This document shows, in pieces, positions 22,996 through 32,267 of a DNA stretch of 51,967 bases. Under the pieces are notes generated by a model. It did not search any database, was not told where the DNA came from, and saw nothing but the letters and a program-made list of their open reading frames with translations. Source of the stretch: Fusicatenibacter_A intestinipullorum (lineage in GTDB: Bacteria > Bacillota > Negativicutes > Acidaminococcales > Acidaminococcaceae); the NCBI GenBank assembly GCA_019117495.1, contig DWZP01000013.1, forward strand, positions 1-51,967. The letters are read 5' to 3'. A program made the position numbers and the translations under genes. Numbering within the stretch: the first letter of the stretch is position 1; each line of letters begins with the position of its first letter.

Positions 22996-24210
22996 TTATT
23001 CCAGTTCTTTTAAAATATCGGGGAATGGCTGGAGCGTGCGGCGCAGGATGCCGTTAATATAGGCAATGGCAATGCCGTAGTTGGTAATGGGCACGCCCTG
23101 ATTTTTGGCGCAGCTTATGCGGTGCTGCATTTCTTTTTCGTTAAGCATGCAGGCGCCGCAGTGAATAATCATTTTGTACTTGGTTAAGTCTTCGGCAAAG
23201 GCGGTGCCGCTTGTCCATTCAAAGGCAGGTTCTGCATCGGTAAATTTCCTAATCCACGCCGGCAGCTTTACGGTGCCGATATCGTCGCACTGGCGGTGGT
23301 GCGTGCAGCCTTCGCTGATTAAAATGCGGTCGCCGTCTTTAATATGCTTCAGCATGTTTACGCCGCGCACTGCTTCTTTTAAGTCACCTTTGTAGCGTGC
23401 AAATAAAATGGAAAATGATGTCAGTAAAACGTCATTTGGCACCGTTTTGGCAACAAAGCCGAAAACCTGGCTGTCGGTAATGATGATTTTCGGTTTTTCT
23501 TTCAGAGCGGTAAGGCAGCTTTCGAGCTGCTTGTCCTGCGTTACAAAAGCCGTTGCCCCTGCGTCCAAAAGCCCGCGTATAACCTGCTGCTGCGGCAGTA
23601 TAAGCCTGCCTTTTGGTGCGGCGCTGTCTACCGGTACAACCAGTACGGCGGTATCGCCGGGGTTTACCAGGTCGCCTACAAGCTGCTGCGTACTTTTTTT
23701 ATCCGGCACAAGGGCGGCAAGGGCAGTGCGCAGTTCCGCAATATTTCTGCCGCTGACGGAACTTACGGCCATACATTTTACGCCAAGGATTTTTTCGTAA
23801 TTTGTCAGGTCTGCTGCGGCTTCTGCTTTGGTAAAAACAGCTATAACCGGCAGCTTTTTTTCTGTAATGCGCGCAAGCAGCGCCGTATCTTCCTTATCAG
23901 GCCCAAGCGTGCTGTCGATAACGAGAATGGCAATATCGGTTTTGTTAAGCACCTGTACTGCTTTTTGTACACGCTGAGCGCCGAGCTCGCCTTCGTCGTC
24001 AATACCCGGGGTATCAATAATCATAACGGGGCCAAGCGGCAGAATTTCCATGGCCTTGTAAACGGGGTCGGTGGTAGTGCCTTTGGTGTCGGATACTATG
24101 GCGAGGTTTTGACCTGTAATGGCGTTAATAAGGCTTGATTTGCCGGCATTGCGCTTGCCGAAAATGCCTATGTGGATGCGTTCCGAGGATGGGGTAGCGT
24201 TTAAATCCAT
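22996..24210 (-). CDS. hydF: [FeFe]-hydrogenase maturation GTPase HydF
   Basis: HydF is the scaffold on which the 2Fe subcluster made by HydE and HydG is assembled before transfer to apo-hydrogenase. The 404-residue length is typical. The N-terminal GTPase has the P loop GKRNAGKSS (18-26), the switch DTKGTTTDPV and DTPGIDDEGELG. The C-terminal domain has the cluster-binding pattern CTHHRQCDD and, about 50 residues later, HCGACML. The hydrogenase it should serve is 23 kb away (45734). A strong terminator lies between pncB and hydF, so its transcription start is not obvious. AGAAGG is 7 bases before the ATG. Confidence 0.95.
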   Translation of the reverse strand: MDLNATPSSERIHIGIFGKRNAGKSSLINAITGQNLAIVSDTKGTTTDPVYKAMEILPLGPVMIIDTPGIDDEGELGAQRVQKAVQVLNKTDIAILVIDSTLGPDKEDTALLARITEKKLPVIAVFTKAEAAADLTNYEKILGVKCMAVSSVSGRNIAELRTALAALVPDKKSTQQLVGDLVNPGDTAVLVVPVDSAAPKGRLILPQQQVIRGLLDAGATAFVTQDKQLESCLTALKEKPKIIITDSQVFGFVAKTVPNDVLLTSFSILFARYKGDLKEAVRGVNMLKHIKDGDRILISEGCTHHRQCDDIGTVKLPAWIRKFTDAEPAFEWTSGTAFAEDLTKYKMIIHCGACMLNEKEMQHRISCAKNQGVPITNYGIAIAYINGILRRTLQPFPDILKELE

Positions 24211-24231
24211 AATAAAAGCCTTCTTTCTTAC

Positions 24232-24262
24232 AAAAAAAGCACTGCATGGGGCGCAGTGCTTT
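24232..24262 (-). terminator. Terminator between pncB and hydF
   Basis: On the minus strand AAAGCACTGC and GCAGTGCTTT form a perfect 10-bp stem followed by seven T. It ends only 22 bases before the hydF start. Confidence 0.9.
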
Positions 24263-24266
24263 GGTG

Positions 24267-25319
24267 TTAGTCAACAAGTTCCAGGCGCGGATTCGGCAAA
24301 TGCCTGCGTCCCTGTTTGGCACATTCTTTGCCGTCTACCATAACTATATCGGCGGTAAAGTTAATGTTGCCGTCAAACAGGCTGCTGCCAACCGCATAAG
24401 TGTCAACCGGTACGCCGGCTGCTTCAAATTCGCGGATGCGTGCCGGGTTAAAGCCGCCGGAAACGATAATTTTTACATAATCAAAGCCTTCGGCATCAAG
24501 CGCGCGGCGCACGTTCCATACCAGCTCTTTGCATACGCCGGTGGGGTTAAACATGCCAAGCTGGCCAAGCAGGCTTTTGTCTACCATTGTTCCGCTGGTA
24601 TCAAGGCGTACGCCTGCAAGATTTCTGCCAAGTTTTCGGGCAACGGCAAGGGCGGTGTTCACGCAGTCGTTATCAAAATCTACCAGTGCAATGCGGGCAA
24701 TTTTCGGGTCAACATATTTGTCAAAGGCTTCGGTTGCGGCAACGGTATTGCCGTTGTACGAAGCAATTAAAGCGTGTGGAATTGTGCCCAGACCTTTGCC
24801 GCCGCTGGCAAGAGCGTTGGCGTCGGTGGAAAAGCCTTTAATGCCGCCGATTTTGGCAGCATAGCCATCGCATTCCTGGGTCTGCCAGGTATCGTAGCGC
24901 GCGGGGAAGAACAGCACCGGCTTGCCGTTTGCAGCTTCTACCGTGCGGCGCACGTTGGTGGCAATGCGGCTCTGGCGTGCCAGAATGCCGAGGTAAACCG
25001 TTTCCAGATGGGCAAAGTCGGCAAGGTCGCCTTCAATGGTCATCAGGGTTTCCCAGGGCTTAACCTCGTCGCCGTCATGCAGGGCATGGATGGTGATGTT
25101 TTCTGGGTTGTGGGCGCAGGTTTTAATCAGCGCTATTGCTTCGTCAATGCCGCAAACAACGACATTTTCGCGGGTAAACACCTGCATCATAACGCGCGGG
25201 TGGTGGTTGTCGCCGTTTAAAATTTCTTCGGTACGCAGAAAATAGGCGTCCGAATAATAACCGGATTTAATTTTTTCAACTGGAAAATGAAAATGTTCAA
25301 CAGGTAAACGTTTTTGCAT
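24267..25319 (-). CDS. pncB: Nicotinate phosphoribosyltransferase family protein
   Basis: Converts nicotinate and PRPP to nicotinate mononucleotide for NAD salvage. The 350-residue protein has the family core: SGYYSDAYFLRTEEIL near the N-terminus, ILARQSRIATNVRR, DTWQTQECDGYAAKIGG, the ALVDFDNDCVN strand, and the phosphate-binding IIVSGGFNPARIREFEAAG/DTYAVGSSL end. The ATG at 25319 (minus) is chosen because GGAGG is 5 bases upstream; an ATG at 25331 overlaps that site. It belongs to the shorter NAPRTase group. It has its own promoter and terminator and is divergent from the glycosyltransferase gene. Confidence 0.9.
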   Translation of the reverse strand: MQKRLPVEHFHFPVEKIKSGYYSDAYFLRTEEILNGDNHHPRVMMQVFTRENVVVCGIDEAIALIKTCAHNPENITIHALHDGDEVKPWETLMTIEGDLADFAHLETVYLGILARQSRIATNVRRTVEAANGKPVLFFPARYDTWQTQECDGYAAKIGGIKGFSTDANALASGGKGLGTIPHALIASYNGNTVAATEAFDKYVDPKIARIALVDFDNDCVNTALAVARKLGRNLAGVRLDTSGTMVDKSLLGQLGMFNPTGVCKELVWNVRRALDAEGFDYVKIIVSGGFNPARIREFEAAGVPVDTYAVGSSLFDGNINFTADIVMVDGKECAKQGRRHLPNPRLELVD

Positions 25320-25382
25320 AATAGCCTCCATTTAAAATTACAAATATAAAATTATGGTTAATTTCTTTACTAATTGTTATTT

Positions 25383-25411
25383 ATGATATATGATTTTGAT
25401 AACAGGTTCAA
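25383..25411 (-). promoter_or_regulatory. Promoter of pncB
   Basis: Minus strand: -35 TTGAAC, a 17-base spacer and -10 TATCAT, about 65 bases before the start codon. Confidence 0.7.
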
Positions 25412-25446
25412 GTTTTTTTACAAAATTTTTTCAAGAGGTTCGTTAA

Positions 25447-26583
25447 ATGGCTGCATCAGCATGCAAATATACAATACTCCTGCTTTCGGCTCCGCTTGGC
25501 AGCGGCCATAAAATGGCGGCCGAAGCGCTGGAGGAGGCGTTTAAAAAACACGGCAACGTTAAAGTGGTCAACGGCAGTGCTTTCGATTTCTTTCCGAAGT
25601 GGCTGGGCAACATTATTTTGGGCGGCTACATCGGCATTTTAAAGCACATTCCAAAACTGTACGATATAGCGTACCACTGGAGCAACACCGGCAATAATTC
25701 TTTCTTGCTTCGCGATTTTTTAAACCTGCTGCTTTCTTATATGGCGCAGGGGTTCATTAAAAAAACTTCGCCGGATGCGGTAATAGTAACGCACCCTACG
25801 CCGGCGGGGGTTATGGCGCAGTATAAAAAACGCTGCGCTCCCGGGCTTTGGCTTGGTGCGGTAATAACCGATTTTAACTTTCACCACTGGTGGATTTACA
25901 AAGGGCTGGATGTTTATTTTACGGCGGACGAATCCATCCAGCCGCCGCCGGAACTCGGCATACCTGCCGTTGTAACGGGCATACCTGTGCGCAGTGCCTT
26001 CAGCGCGCCTTTTGAGCGTGAAAAGTGGCGCAGCAGGCTCGGCTATGCCGCCGATGATACCTTGTGCCTTGTAATGGGCGGGGGCGATGGCCTTTTGCCG
26101 ATGCCTGAGCTTTTGCGCGCGCTTACGGAATGCCGCGATATTAAGGGCTTAAAAATAGCCGCCGTAACCGGGCATAACAGGAATTTAGCCGAAAAGCTGA
26201 AAAAAATGGCGCTGCCCGGCGTAATGGTGCTCGATTTTATAGCAGAGCTGCCCCAGCTCCTGCGCAGCGCCGATATTGTAATAAGCAAGGCCGGCGGGCT
26301 TACCGCGGCAGAAACCCTTGCTATCGGCACCGAATTTATTTTATATGACCCATTGCCGGGGCAGGAGGTGCGCAACGCCGGTTATCTGTGCGAAAAATGC
26401 GAAGCAAAAATTGCCGCAACGCCACAGGAGGTTTGCGGCTTTGTAAAAAAATATGCGGAGCTTGGCACGGAAGAAAAAAACAGCCTGCGGCGCAGGCGCA
26501 GGGCGGCTTACGGCAAACCTTACGCGGCAGACGCAGTGGCAGATTTTGTACTGAAAACGCTTGACGGGCTTGACCATAACTGA
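25447..26583 (+). CDS. MGDG synthase/UgtP-type glycosyltransferase
   Basis: A 378-residue GT28-family glycosyltransferase with the monogalactosyldiacylglycerol synthase N-terminal domain (LLLSAPLGSGHKMAAEALEE, about residues 11-30) and a C-terminal nucleotide-sugar domain (LVMGGGDGLLPMPELL near 215, then VISKAGGLTAAETLAIG near 290). Relatives add glucose or galactose to diacylglycerol to make membrane glycolipids or lipoteichoic acid anchors; a different acceptor is possible. It starts at ATG 25447 after AGAGG. It is divergent from pncB and 56 bases before dprA, with which it may be cotranscribed. Confidence 0.87.
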   Translation: MAASACKYTILLLSAPLGSGHKMAAEALEEAFKKHGNVKVVNGSAFDFFPKWLGNIILGGYIGILKHIPKLYDIAYHWSNTGNNSFLLRDFLNLLLSYMAQGFIKKTSPDAVIVTHPTPAGVMAQYKKRCAPGLWLGAVITDFNFHHWWIYKGLDVYFTADESIQPPPELGIPAVVTGIPVRSAFSAPFEREKWRSRLGYAADDTLCLVMGGGDGLLPMPELLRALTECRDIKGLKIAAVTGHNRNLAEKLKKMALPGVMVLDFIAELPQLLRSADIVISKAGGLTAAETLAIGTEFILYDPLPGQEVRNAGYLCEKCEAKIAATPQEVCGFVKKYAELGTEEKNSLRRRRRAAYGKPYAADAVADFVLKTLDGLDHN

Positions 26584-26639
26584 TTTAGCAATTATAATGA
26601 AGTGAATTTGCGGATACAATACAGTATGGAGTGTGCTGC

Positions 26640-27725
26640 TTGGATAAATACTATTTTGCCGCGCTGTTTGCAGCCTTTGGCTCGCGCAGCGCAGAAATTG
26701 CAGAAGCGGCGGCGAAGTTTAAAAGCCCTGCCGAAGCATATATGGCTCCGCCGGAAGCATTGGAGGAAGCCGGAATTGATGAAAAAACCGTTAATAAATT
26801 TATTGCCAGAAGGGATTTTAATTATCCGGCCTGGCTGAAAGATTTTTGTTTGAATAACGGCGTAACAATTTTAACGCCGGAGGATGATGCTTACCCTTAC
26901 AGCTTAAAGCAAATCGCATCGCCGCCGCAGGTGCTGTACGTTAAGGGCAGTCTGCCCGATTTACGCGGCAGCATCGGCATTGTCGGTTCGCGCGAGGCTT
27001 CGGGCTACGGCCTTAAGGCTGCCGATGCCTTTGCGGCAGACCTTGCCGCGGCAGGCGTTGTTATTGTAAGCGGCGGCGCCAGAGGCATAGACACGGCTGC
27101 GCACAGGGGCGCACTTGCGGCAGGCGGCATAACCGTTGCCGTTTTGGGCTGCGGCATTGACATTGTCTACCCGGCAGCCAATAAAAATTTATTTGCACAA
27201 ATTTGTGAACGCGGCGCGCTTGTTACGGAATATCCTCCCGGAACACCGCCTGCTGCGTATAATTTTCCGGCGCGCAACCGTATAATTAACGGCATGACGC
27301 ACGGCATACTCGTGGCGGAAGCCGCTAAAAAAAGCGGCGCCATGATTACCGCCGAATATGCGCTTGAAGAAGGTCATGAAGTTTACTGCGTGCCCGGCAG
27401 CATCTTTCTGCCAACGAGCATTGGCTGCCACAGCCTTATAAAAAGCGGTGCGCAGCTTGTAGACAGGCCGGAGGACATACTTGAAAGCCTCAAACTGGCA
27501 AGCTTCCATCAGCAGCCGGCGTTGTTCGGCAGCGATAACGGGGAAGATGAACTTGATGATAACGCAAAAGCGGTTTTAAAAATTTTAAGTTTTGAACCGC
27601 TTTCGCTTGAAGAAATACTTGAAAAAAGCGGCCTTGGGCTGGCGGAAGCCGGCATGGGGCTTTTGGATTTGGAGATGCGCGGCAAGGTGGCGCAAACCGC
27701 CGCCCGCAGTTATTACCTGCTTTAG
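26640..27725 (+). CDS. dprA: DNA-processing protein DprA
   Basis: Loads RecA on incoming single-stranded DNA during natural transformation. The protein of about 361 residues has a N-terminal helical domain, a Rossmann-like DprA domain (GSIGIVGSREASGYGLKAAD, then IVSGGARGIDTAAHRGAL and VLGCGIDIVYPAAN, and FPARNRIINGM), and a C-terminal winged-helix region (about 305-360). The TTG at 26640 is preferred because GGAG (26628-26631) is 8 bases upstream; a GTG at 26631 overlaps that site. topA follows after 11 bases, the common dprA-topA order. Confidence 0.94.
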   Translation: MDKYYFAALFAAFGSRSAEIAEAAAKFKSPAEAYMAPPEALEEAGIDEKTVNKFIARRDFNYPAWLKDFCLNNGVTILTPEDDAYPYSLKQIASPPQVLYVKGSLPDLRGSIGIVGSREASGYGLKAADAFAADLAAAGVVIVSGGARGIDTAAHRGALAAGGITVAVLGCGIDIVYPAANKNLFAQICERGALVTEYPPGTPPAAYNFPARNRIINGMTHGILVAEAAKKSGAMITAEYALEEGHEVYCVPGSIFLPTSIGCHSLIKSGAQLVDRPEDILESLKLASFHQQPALFGSDNGEDELDDNAKAVLKILSFEPLSLEEILEKSGLGLAEAGMGLLDLEMRGKVAQTAARSYYLL

Positions 27726-27736
27726 GAGGACGTTTA

Positions 27737-29851
27737 ATGGCTAAAAACCTGGTTATTGTGGAATCTCCCGCCAAATCAAAAACAATAGAAAAATTTCTGG
27801 GGCGCAATTATACTGTGCGCGCTTCCATGGGGCACCTGCGTGATTTGCCGAAAAGCATTTTCGGCGTGGATGTAGAAAACGGCTTTCAGCCCAAGTATAT
27901 CAATATCCGCGGCAAGGGCGAACTGATTAAGGAATTGAAAACAGCAGCCAAAAAGGCTGATAAAGTTTATATCGCAACTGACCCTGACCGCGAAGGCGAA
28001 GCTATCGGCTGGCATCTGGCATATATTTTGGGGCTCGACCCTGAAAGCAGCTGCCGCATTGAGTTTCATGAAATTACGCCGGGCGCTGTAAAAGAAGCAT
28101 TGAAGCACCCGCGCAAGATTGACCTTGACATGGTTGACGCCCAGCAGACGCGCCGCATTATCGACCGCATTGTGGGCTACCAGTTAAGCCCGCTTTTGTG
28201 GCGTAAAATACGCAAAGGGCTCAGTGCCGGGCGCGTGCAGACCGTAGCCGTAAAAATTATATGCGACAGAGAAAAGGAAATTGCCAATTTTGTGCCGCAG
28301 GAATACTGGACTATTACGGCGCGCCTGCGCGAGAATGACAAAGCGCCTGTTTTTGACGCTGACGTTATTAAATTTAACGGCAAGAAGCTTGAAATAAATA
28401 ATGCAGAAGAAGCTGCCAAAACGGAAGCGGCGCTGAAAGAAGCCGCCTACGTTGTTGAAAAGGCAGACAAAAAAGAACGCAAGCGCAACCCGCTGCCGCC
28501 GTACACCACAAGCAGCCTGCAGCAGGACGCCGTTAAAAAACTGAACTTTTCTACAAAAAAAACCATGCTGCTGGCACAGCAGCTTTATGAAGGCGTAAAC
28601 GTTGGCAAGGGCGGCGCCGTCGGCCTTATTACTTATATGAGAACCGACTCCGTGCGCCTTTCGGATGTGGCTACGGCCGAGCTGCGCAGCTTTATAGGCA
28701 GCACTTACGGCGCGGAATATGTCCCGGCAGGCGTTAATGTTTACAGCAGCAAAAAAAATGCGCAGGACGCGCATGAAGCCATCCGTCCGACATCTGTGGA
28801 ACGCACGCCGGAAGCGGTGGCGCAGTACCTTACCAAAGACCAGCTTAAACTTTATACCTTAATCTGGAAACGCACCGTTGCCTGCCAGATGAAAGCCGCC
28901 GTATACGACGTTACAACTCTTTTAATCGGCGCGGCGGGCTACCAGCTGCGTGCAGGCGGGGCAGTGCTTAAGTTTGACGGCTTTTTAAAATTAAGCGACA
29001 AAAAAGAACTGGCAGGCGAAAAGGAAAAAGAAGTTCCGTATCTGCCGGAACAAACGCCGCTTAAGCTGCATAAACTTATGCCGGCAGAGCAGCACTTTAC
29101 CGAGCCGCCTCCGCATTTTACCGAAGCAACGCTTGTTAAGGAACTGGAAGAAAAAGGCATAGGCCGCCCGAGTACCTATTCGCCTACCATTCAAACCATC
29201 CTTGACCGCGGCTATATCGTTAAGGACGGCAAAAAACTCGTTTCCACCGAGCTTGGCGAACTGATAGTCAACATGCTGACTACTTATTTTAAAGATATTA
29301 TCAACATTCCGTTTACGGCAAACCTTGAAACCGAGCTTGACGAAATTGCCGAGCACGAAGCCAATAAGGAAACCGTTCTGGAAAACTTCTACGAGCCTTT
29401 TTCACATCTTCTGCAAAAGGCGGATAAAGAAATAGAAACCGTTGAAGCGCCGGTGGAAGTAAGCGATGTAAAATGCGAAAAATGCGGGCGCATGATGGTA
29501 TATAAACAGGGCCGTTACGGTAAGTTCCTGGCTTGCCCCGGTTTTCCGGAATGCCGCAATACCAAGCCGATACTGAAAAAAATCGGCGTAAAATGCCCGG
29601 ACTGCGGCGGCGATATTATCGAGCGCAAAACCAAAACACGCAAGGTGTTTTACGGCTGCTCCAACTATCCGGAGTGCAAGTTTACCTCCTGGGACAAGCC
29701 GACAGAACAGCATTGCCCCAAATGCGGACATATTTTATATGAAAAAACGGACAGAAACGGCAGCAAAAAGTTATTCTGCACAAACGAAAACTGTGAAGAT
29801 GCCGTAAAAACTTATAAAGGAAAGGCGGCAGCCAATGCAAAAAGTAAATGA
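27737..29851 (+). CDS. topA: DNA topoisomerase I
   Basis: A type IA topoisomerase that relaxes negative supercoils. The 704 residues start with a TOPRIM domain (E9; D82 and D84 in TDPDREGE), followed by the catalytic gate with active-site Tyr Y300 in LITYMRTDSVRLS. The C-terminus has three four-cysteine zinc fingers (CEKCGR...CPGFPEC, CPDCGG...CSNYPEC and CPKCGH...CTNENC). TTAGGAGGA precedes the ATG. The 3' end overlaps trmFO by 17 bases. Confidence 0.97.
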   Translation: MAKNLVIVESPAKSKTIEKFLGRNYTVRASMGHLRDLPKSIFGVDVENGFQPKYINIRGKGELIKELKTAAKKADKVYIATDPDREGEAIGWHLAYILGLDPESSCRIEFHEITPGAVKEALKHPRKIDLDMVDAQQTRRIIDRIVGYQLSPLLWRKIRKGLSAGRVQTVAVKIICDREKEIANFVPQEYWTITARLRENDKAPVFDADVIKFNGKKLEINNAEEAAKTEAALKEAAYVVEKADKKERKRNPLPPYTTSSLQQDAVKKLNFSTKKTMLLAQQLYEGVNVGKGGAVGLITYMRTDSVRLSDVATAELRSFIGSTYGAEYVPAGVNVYSSKKNAQDAHEAIRPTSVERTPEAVAQYLTKDQLKLYTLIWKRTVACQMKAAVYDVTTLLIGAAGYQLRAGGAVLKFDGFLKLSDKKELAGEKEKEVPYLPEQTPLKLHKLMPAEQHFTEPPPHFTEATLVKELEEKGIGRPSTYSPTIQTILDRGYIVKDGKKLVSTELGELIVNMLTTYFKDIINIPFTANLETELDEIAEHEANKETVLENFYEPFSHLLQKADKEIETVEAPVEVSDVKCEKCGRMMVYKQGRYGKFLACPGFPECRNTKPILKKIGVKCPDCGGDIIERKTKTRKVFYGCSNYPECKFTSWDKPTEQHCPKCGHILYEKTDRNGSKKLFCTNENCEDAVKTYKGKAAANAKSK

Positions 29852-31169
29852 GCCGGTACACGTTATCGGCGCAGGGCTGGCCGGGTGCGAGGCTGCCTGG
29901 CAGCTTGCGCAGCGCGGCGTGCCGGTTATACTGTACGAAAAAAGGCCGCTTAAATCGGACGCGGCACATAAAACCGATAAATTTGCAGAGCTTGTGTGCA
30001 GCAATTCGCTGCGCGCAGGTAATATAGAAAACGCTGTCGGGCTTTTAAAAGAAGAAATGCGCCGCCTTGATTCCGTTATCATGGCCTGCGCCGACGAACA
30101 TAAAGTTCCGGCAGGCGGGGCTTTGGCGGTAGACCGCGAAGGCTTTGCGGAAGCCGTTACTCAGAAAATTAAAAACCATCCGTTAATTACGGTTAAAAAC
30201 GAAGAAGTTACAAGCCTTGCGGCGCTTGAAGGCGTTGTAATTACCGCTACCGGGCCGCTGACGGACGGCGCGCTGGCAGAAGAAATTACGCAGCTTGCCG
30301 GTGAAGATTACTTTCACTTTTTTGATGCGGCAGCGCCGATAGTAACAGCCGATTCCTTGGATTACAGCAAGGTTTACCGTGCTTCGCGCTATGATAAGGG
30401 CGACGCAGATTACTTAAACTGCCCTTTTGAAACAAAAGAGGAATATGTTGCCTTTTGGGAGGCGCTGCGTACGGCAGAACTTGCTCCCGTAAAGGATTTT
30501 GAAAAAGAAGTGTTTTTTGAAGCCTGCATGCCTATTGAAGAAATGGCGCGCCGCGGGGAAGACACCATGCGCTTCGGGCCGTTAAAACCGGTGGGGCTGG
30601 TGGACAAGCGCACCGGCAAAGAGGCTTATGCCGTTGTACAGCTGCGGCAGGATGACGCTGCGGCTTCGCTTTATAATATCGTTGGTTTCCAGACTCACCT
30701 TAAATGGGGCGAGCAGAAGCGTGTATTCGGCATGATTCCGGGGCTTGAAAATGCAGAGTTTGTGCGTTACGGCGTAATGCATAAAAATACCTATATTAAT
30801 TCACCCAAACTTTTAAATGCCGATTTCAGCCTGCGCACTCAGCCGCGCTTATTCTTCGCCGGTCAGTTCACCGGTGTGGAAGGCTATGTTGAATCGGCAG
30901 CGTCCGGGCTTATGGCAGGCATCCATGCCGCGCGCAGGGTGCTGGGGCTGCCGCCGGTTGATTTTCCGCCGGAAACGGCGCACGGGGCACTGGCGCATTA
31001 CATCAGCAGCCCGGAAATTAAAAACTTCCAGCCGATGAATGTTAATTTTGGTTTAATTCCGCCGCTCGGCAAGCGCGTGCGCGGCAAAAAGATAAAAAAT
31101 GCAATGATTGCCGAAAGGGCGCTTGAAGCACTGGCAGAGGTGCAGAAACAATTAAATACCTGGCTTTAA
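29835..31169 (+). CDS. trmFO: Methylenetetrahydrofolate-tRNA (uracil-54-C5)-methyltransferase
   Basis: A folate- and FAD-dependent enzyme that makes m5U54 in the tRNA T loop, the Firmicutes counterpart of TrmA. It has 444 residues, near the usual 435-445. The N-terminal FAD-binding motif is GAGLAGCEAAWQLAQRG (12-28), followed by CSNSLRAG and a C-terminal QFTGVEGYVESAASGLMAG. It overlaps topA and has its own terminator; topA-trmFO is conserved in Firmicutes. Confidence 0.96.
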   Translation: MQKVNEPVHVIGAGLAGCEAAWQLAQRGVPVILYEKRPLKSDAAHKTDKFAELVCSNSLRAGNIENAVGLLKEEMRRLDSVIMACADEHKVPAGGALAVDREGFAEAVTQKIKNHPLITVKNEEVTSLAALEGVVITATGPLTDGALAEEITQLAGEDYFHFFDAAAPIVTADSLDYSKVYRASRYDKGDADYLNCPFETKEEYVAFWEALRTAELAPVKDFEKEVFFEACMPIEEMARRGEDTMRFGPLKPVGLVDKRTGKEAYAVVQLRQDDAAASLYNIVGFQTHLKWGEQKRVFGMIPGLENAEFVRYGVMHKNTYINSPKLLNADFSLRTQPRLFFAGQFTGVEGYVESAASGLMAGIHAARRVLGLPPVDFPPETAHGALAHYISSPEIKNFQPMNVNFGLIPPLGKRVRGKKIKNAMIAERALEALAEVQKQLNTWL

Positions 31170-31187
31170 AATGCGGTAAAATATGAG

Positions 31188-31214
31188 GCAGCGGCTTTAA
31201 AACCGCTGCTTTTT
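31188..31214 (+). terminator. Terminator after trmFO
   Basis: GCAGCGG and CCGCTGC flank an 8-base loop and are followed by TTTTT. Confidence 0.88.
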
Positions 31215-31302
31215 GCGTTTTTGGGCACCATAAAAAATAAAAACGCAGAAAATTTAAAAAATATGGATAGCAATTATTGAAATTGTTTAACAATTATGAT
31301 AC

Positions 31303-31308
31303 TATAAT
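31303..31308 (+). promoter_or_regulatory. -10 element of xerC-codY
   Basis: A perfect TATAAT lies 29 bases upstream of the xerC ATG. The best -35 (TTGAAA, 31277-31282) is 20 bases away, longer than ideal. Confidence 0.5.
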
Positions 31309-31331
31309 TTTACTTTAAAAGAGGGATATTT

Positions 31332-32252
31332 ATGAAAGAAGCAGCAAACGCATATCCGGAAGTGCATAAATTTTTGCAGTACCTTTCAGTTGAAAAAAAT
31401 ACTTCTGCGCTTACGGTAAAAAATTATGCGGCAGATATAGACATATTTGCCGGATTTTTAAAAACACGTTATCCCGGCGGCTTTAACTGGCAGGAAATAA
31501 ACGTGCTGGATATCCGTTCCTATCTGGCTGACATGAACGGCAAAAAATATGCGCGCACAACCATTGCCCGCAGAATATCCGCCCTGCGTTCTTTTTATAA
31601 ATACCTGCAAAGAGAAAACAAAGTAAAGCAGAATCCTTTTGTAAAAGTGCGGACGCCGAAGCTGGAAAAGCACCTGCCCGTATTTTTGGAGGAATTTGAA
31701 GTTAACGAGCTTTTGGAGCTGCCCGATACAACAGGCGAACTTGGCCTGCGTGACCAGGCAGTGCTGGAACTTTTGTATGCCACCGGCTGCCGTGTTTCGG
31801 AGCTGGTAGGGCTTACGCTTGATACGATTGACCTTGGAAATATGTTTGTGCTGCTGCACGGCAAAGGCAACAAAGACAGGCTGGTGCCTATTGGCCATAC
31901 CTGCCGCGAAGCCGTAGAAAAATACCTTAACGGGGCAAGGCAGGCTTTAATGGCACGCTATAACGCCGCACCGCACGATAAACTGCTGGTTAACCGACTG
32001 GGCGGGCCGCTTACGGACCGCAGCGTGCGCCGCATACTTGATAAATATATTAAAAAGCTGGCCTTAAGAAAAAATGTTTCGCCGCATACAATAAGGCATA
32101 CCTTTGCTACTCATTTGCTGGACCACGGTGCGGATTTGAGGGCGGTGCAGGAGCTTTTGGGCCATGCTAATCTGTCAACTACTCAGATTTATACGCATGT
32201 AACGACGGAGAGGATTACTTCTGTTTATGAGAAGAATTTCCCGCGCGCGTAG
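31332..32252 (+). CDS. xerC: Tyrosine recombinase XerC
   Basis: A 306-residue tyrosine recombinase that resolves chromosome dimers at dif sites. It has an N-terminal SAM-like core-binding domain (about 8-95) and a catalytic domain with the full set of active residues: R154 (TGCRVSEL), K178 (GKGNK), H252 and R255 (PHTIRHTFA), H278 (GHANLSTTQ) and nucleophile Y287 (IYTHV). The placement after trmFO and before codY is the standard XerC (CodV) context rather than that of a mobile integrase. GAGGG precedes the ATG. Confidence 0.95.
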   Translation: MKEAANAYPEVHKFLQYLSVEKNTSALTVKNYAADIDIFAGFLKTRYPGGFNWQEINVLDIRSYLADMNGKKYARTTIARRISALRSFYKYLQRENKVKQNPFVKVRTPKLEKHLPVFLEEFEVNELLELPDTTGELGLRDQAVLELLYATGCRVSELVGLTLDTIDLGNMFVLLHGKGNKDRLVPIGHTCREAVEKYLNGARQALMARYNAAPHDKLLVNRLGGPLTDRSVRRILDKYIKKLALRKNVSPHTIRHTFATHLLDHGADLRAVQELLGHANLSTTQIYTHVTTERITSVYEKNFPRA

Positions 32253-32267
32253 ATTGGAGGGGCTATT

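Noticed and set aside
26602..26838. A 78-codon + strand frame starting before dprA
   Set aside because: It is out of frame with the clear DprA domain, which begins within it with a better-placed start.
31332..32252. The tyrosine recombinase as a phage or element integrase
   Set aside because: Length, intact XerC motifs and the trmFO-xerC-codY context fit the housekeeping dimer-resolution enzyme; no att sites or phage genes are nearby.
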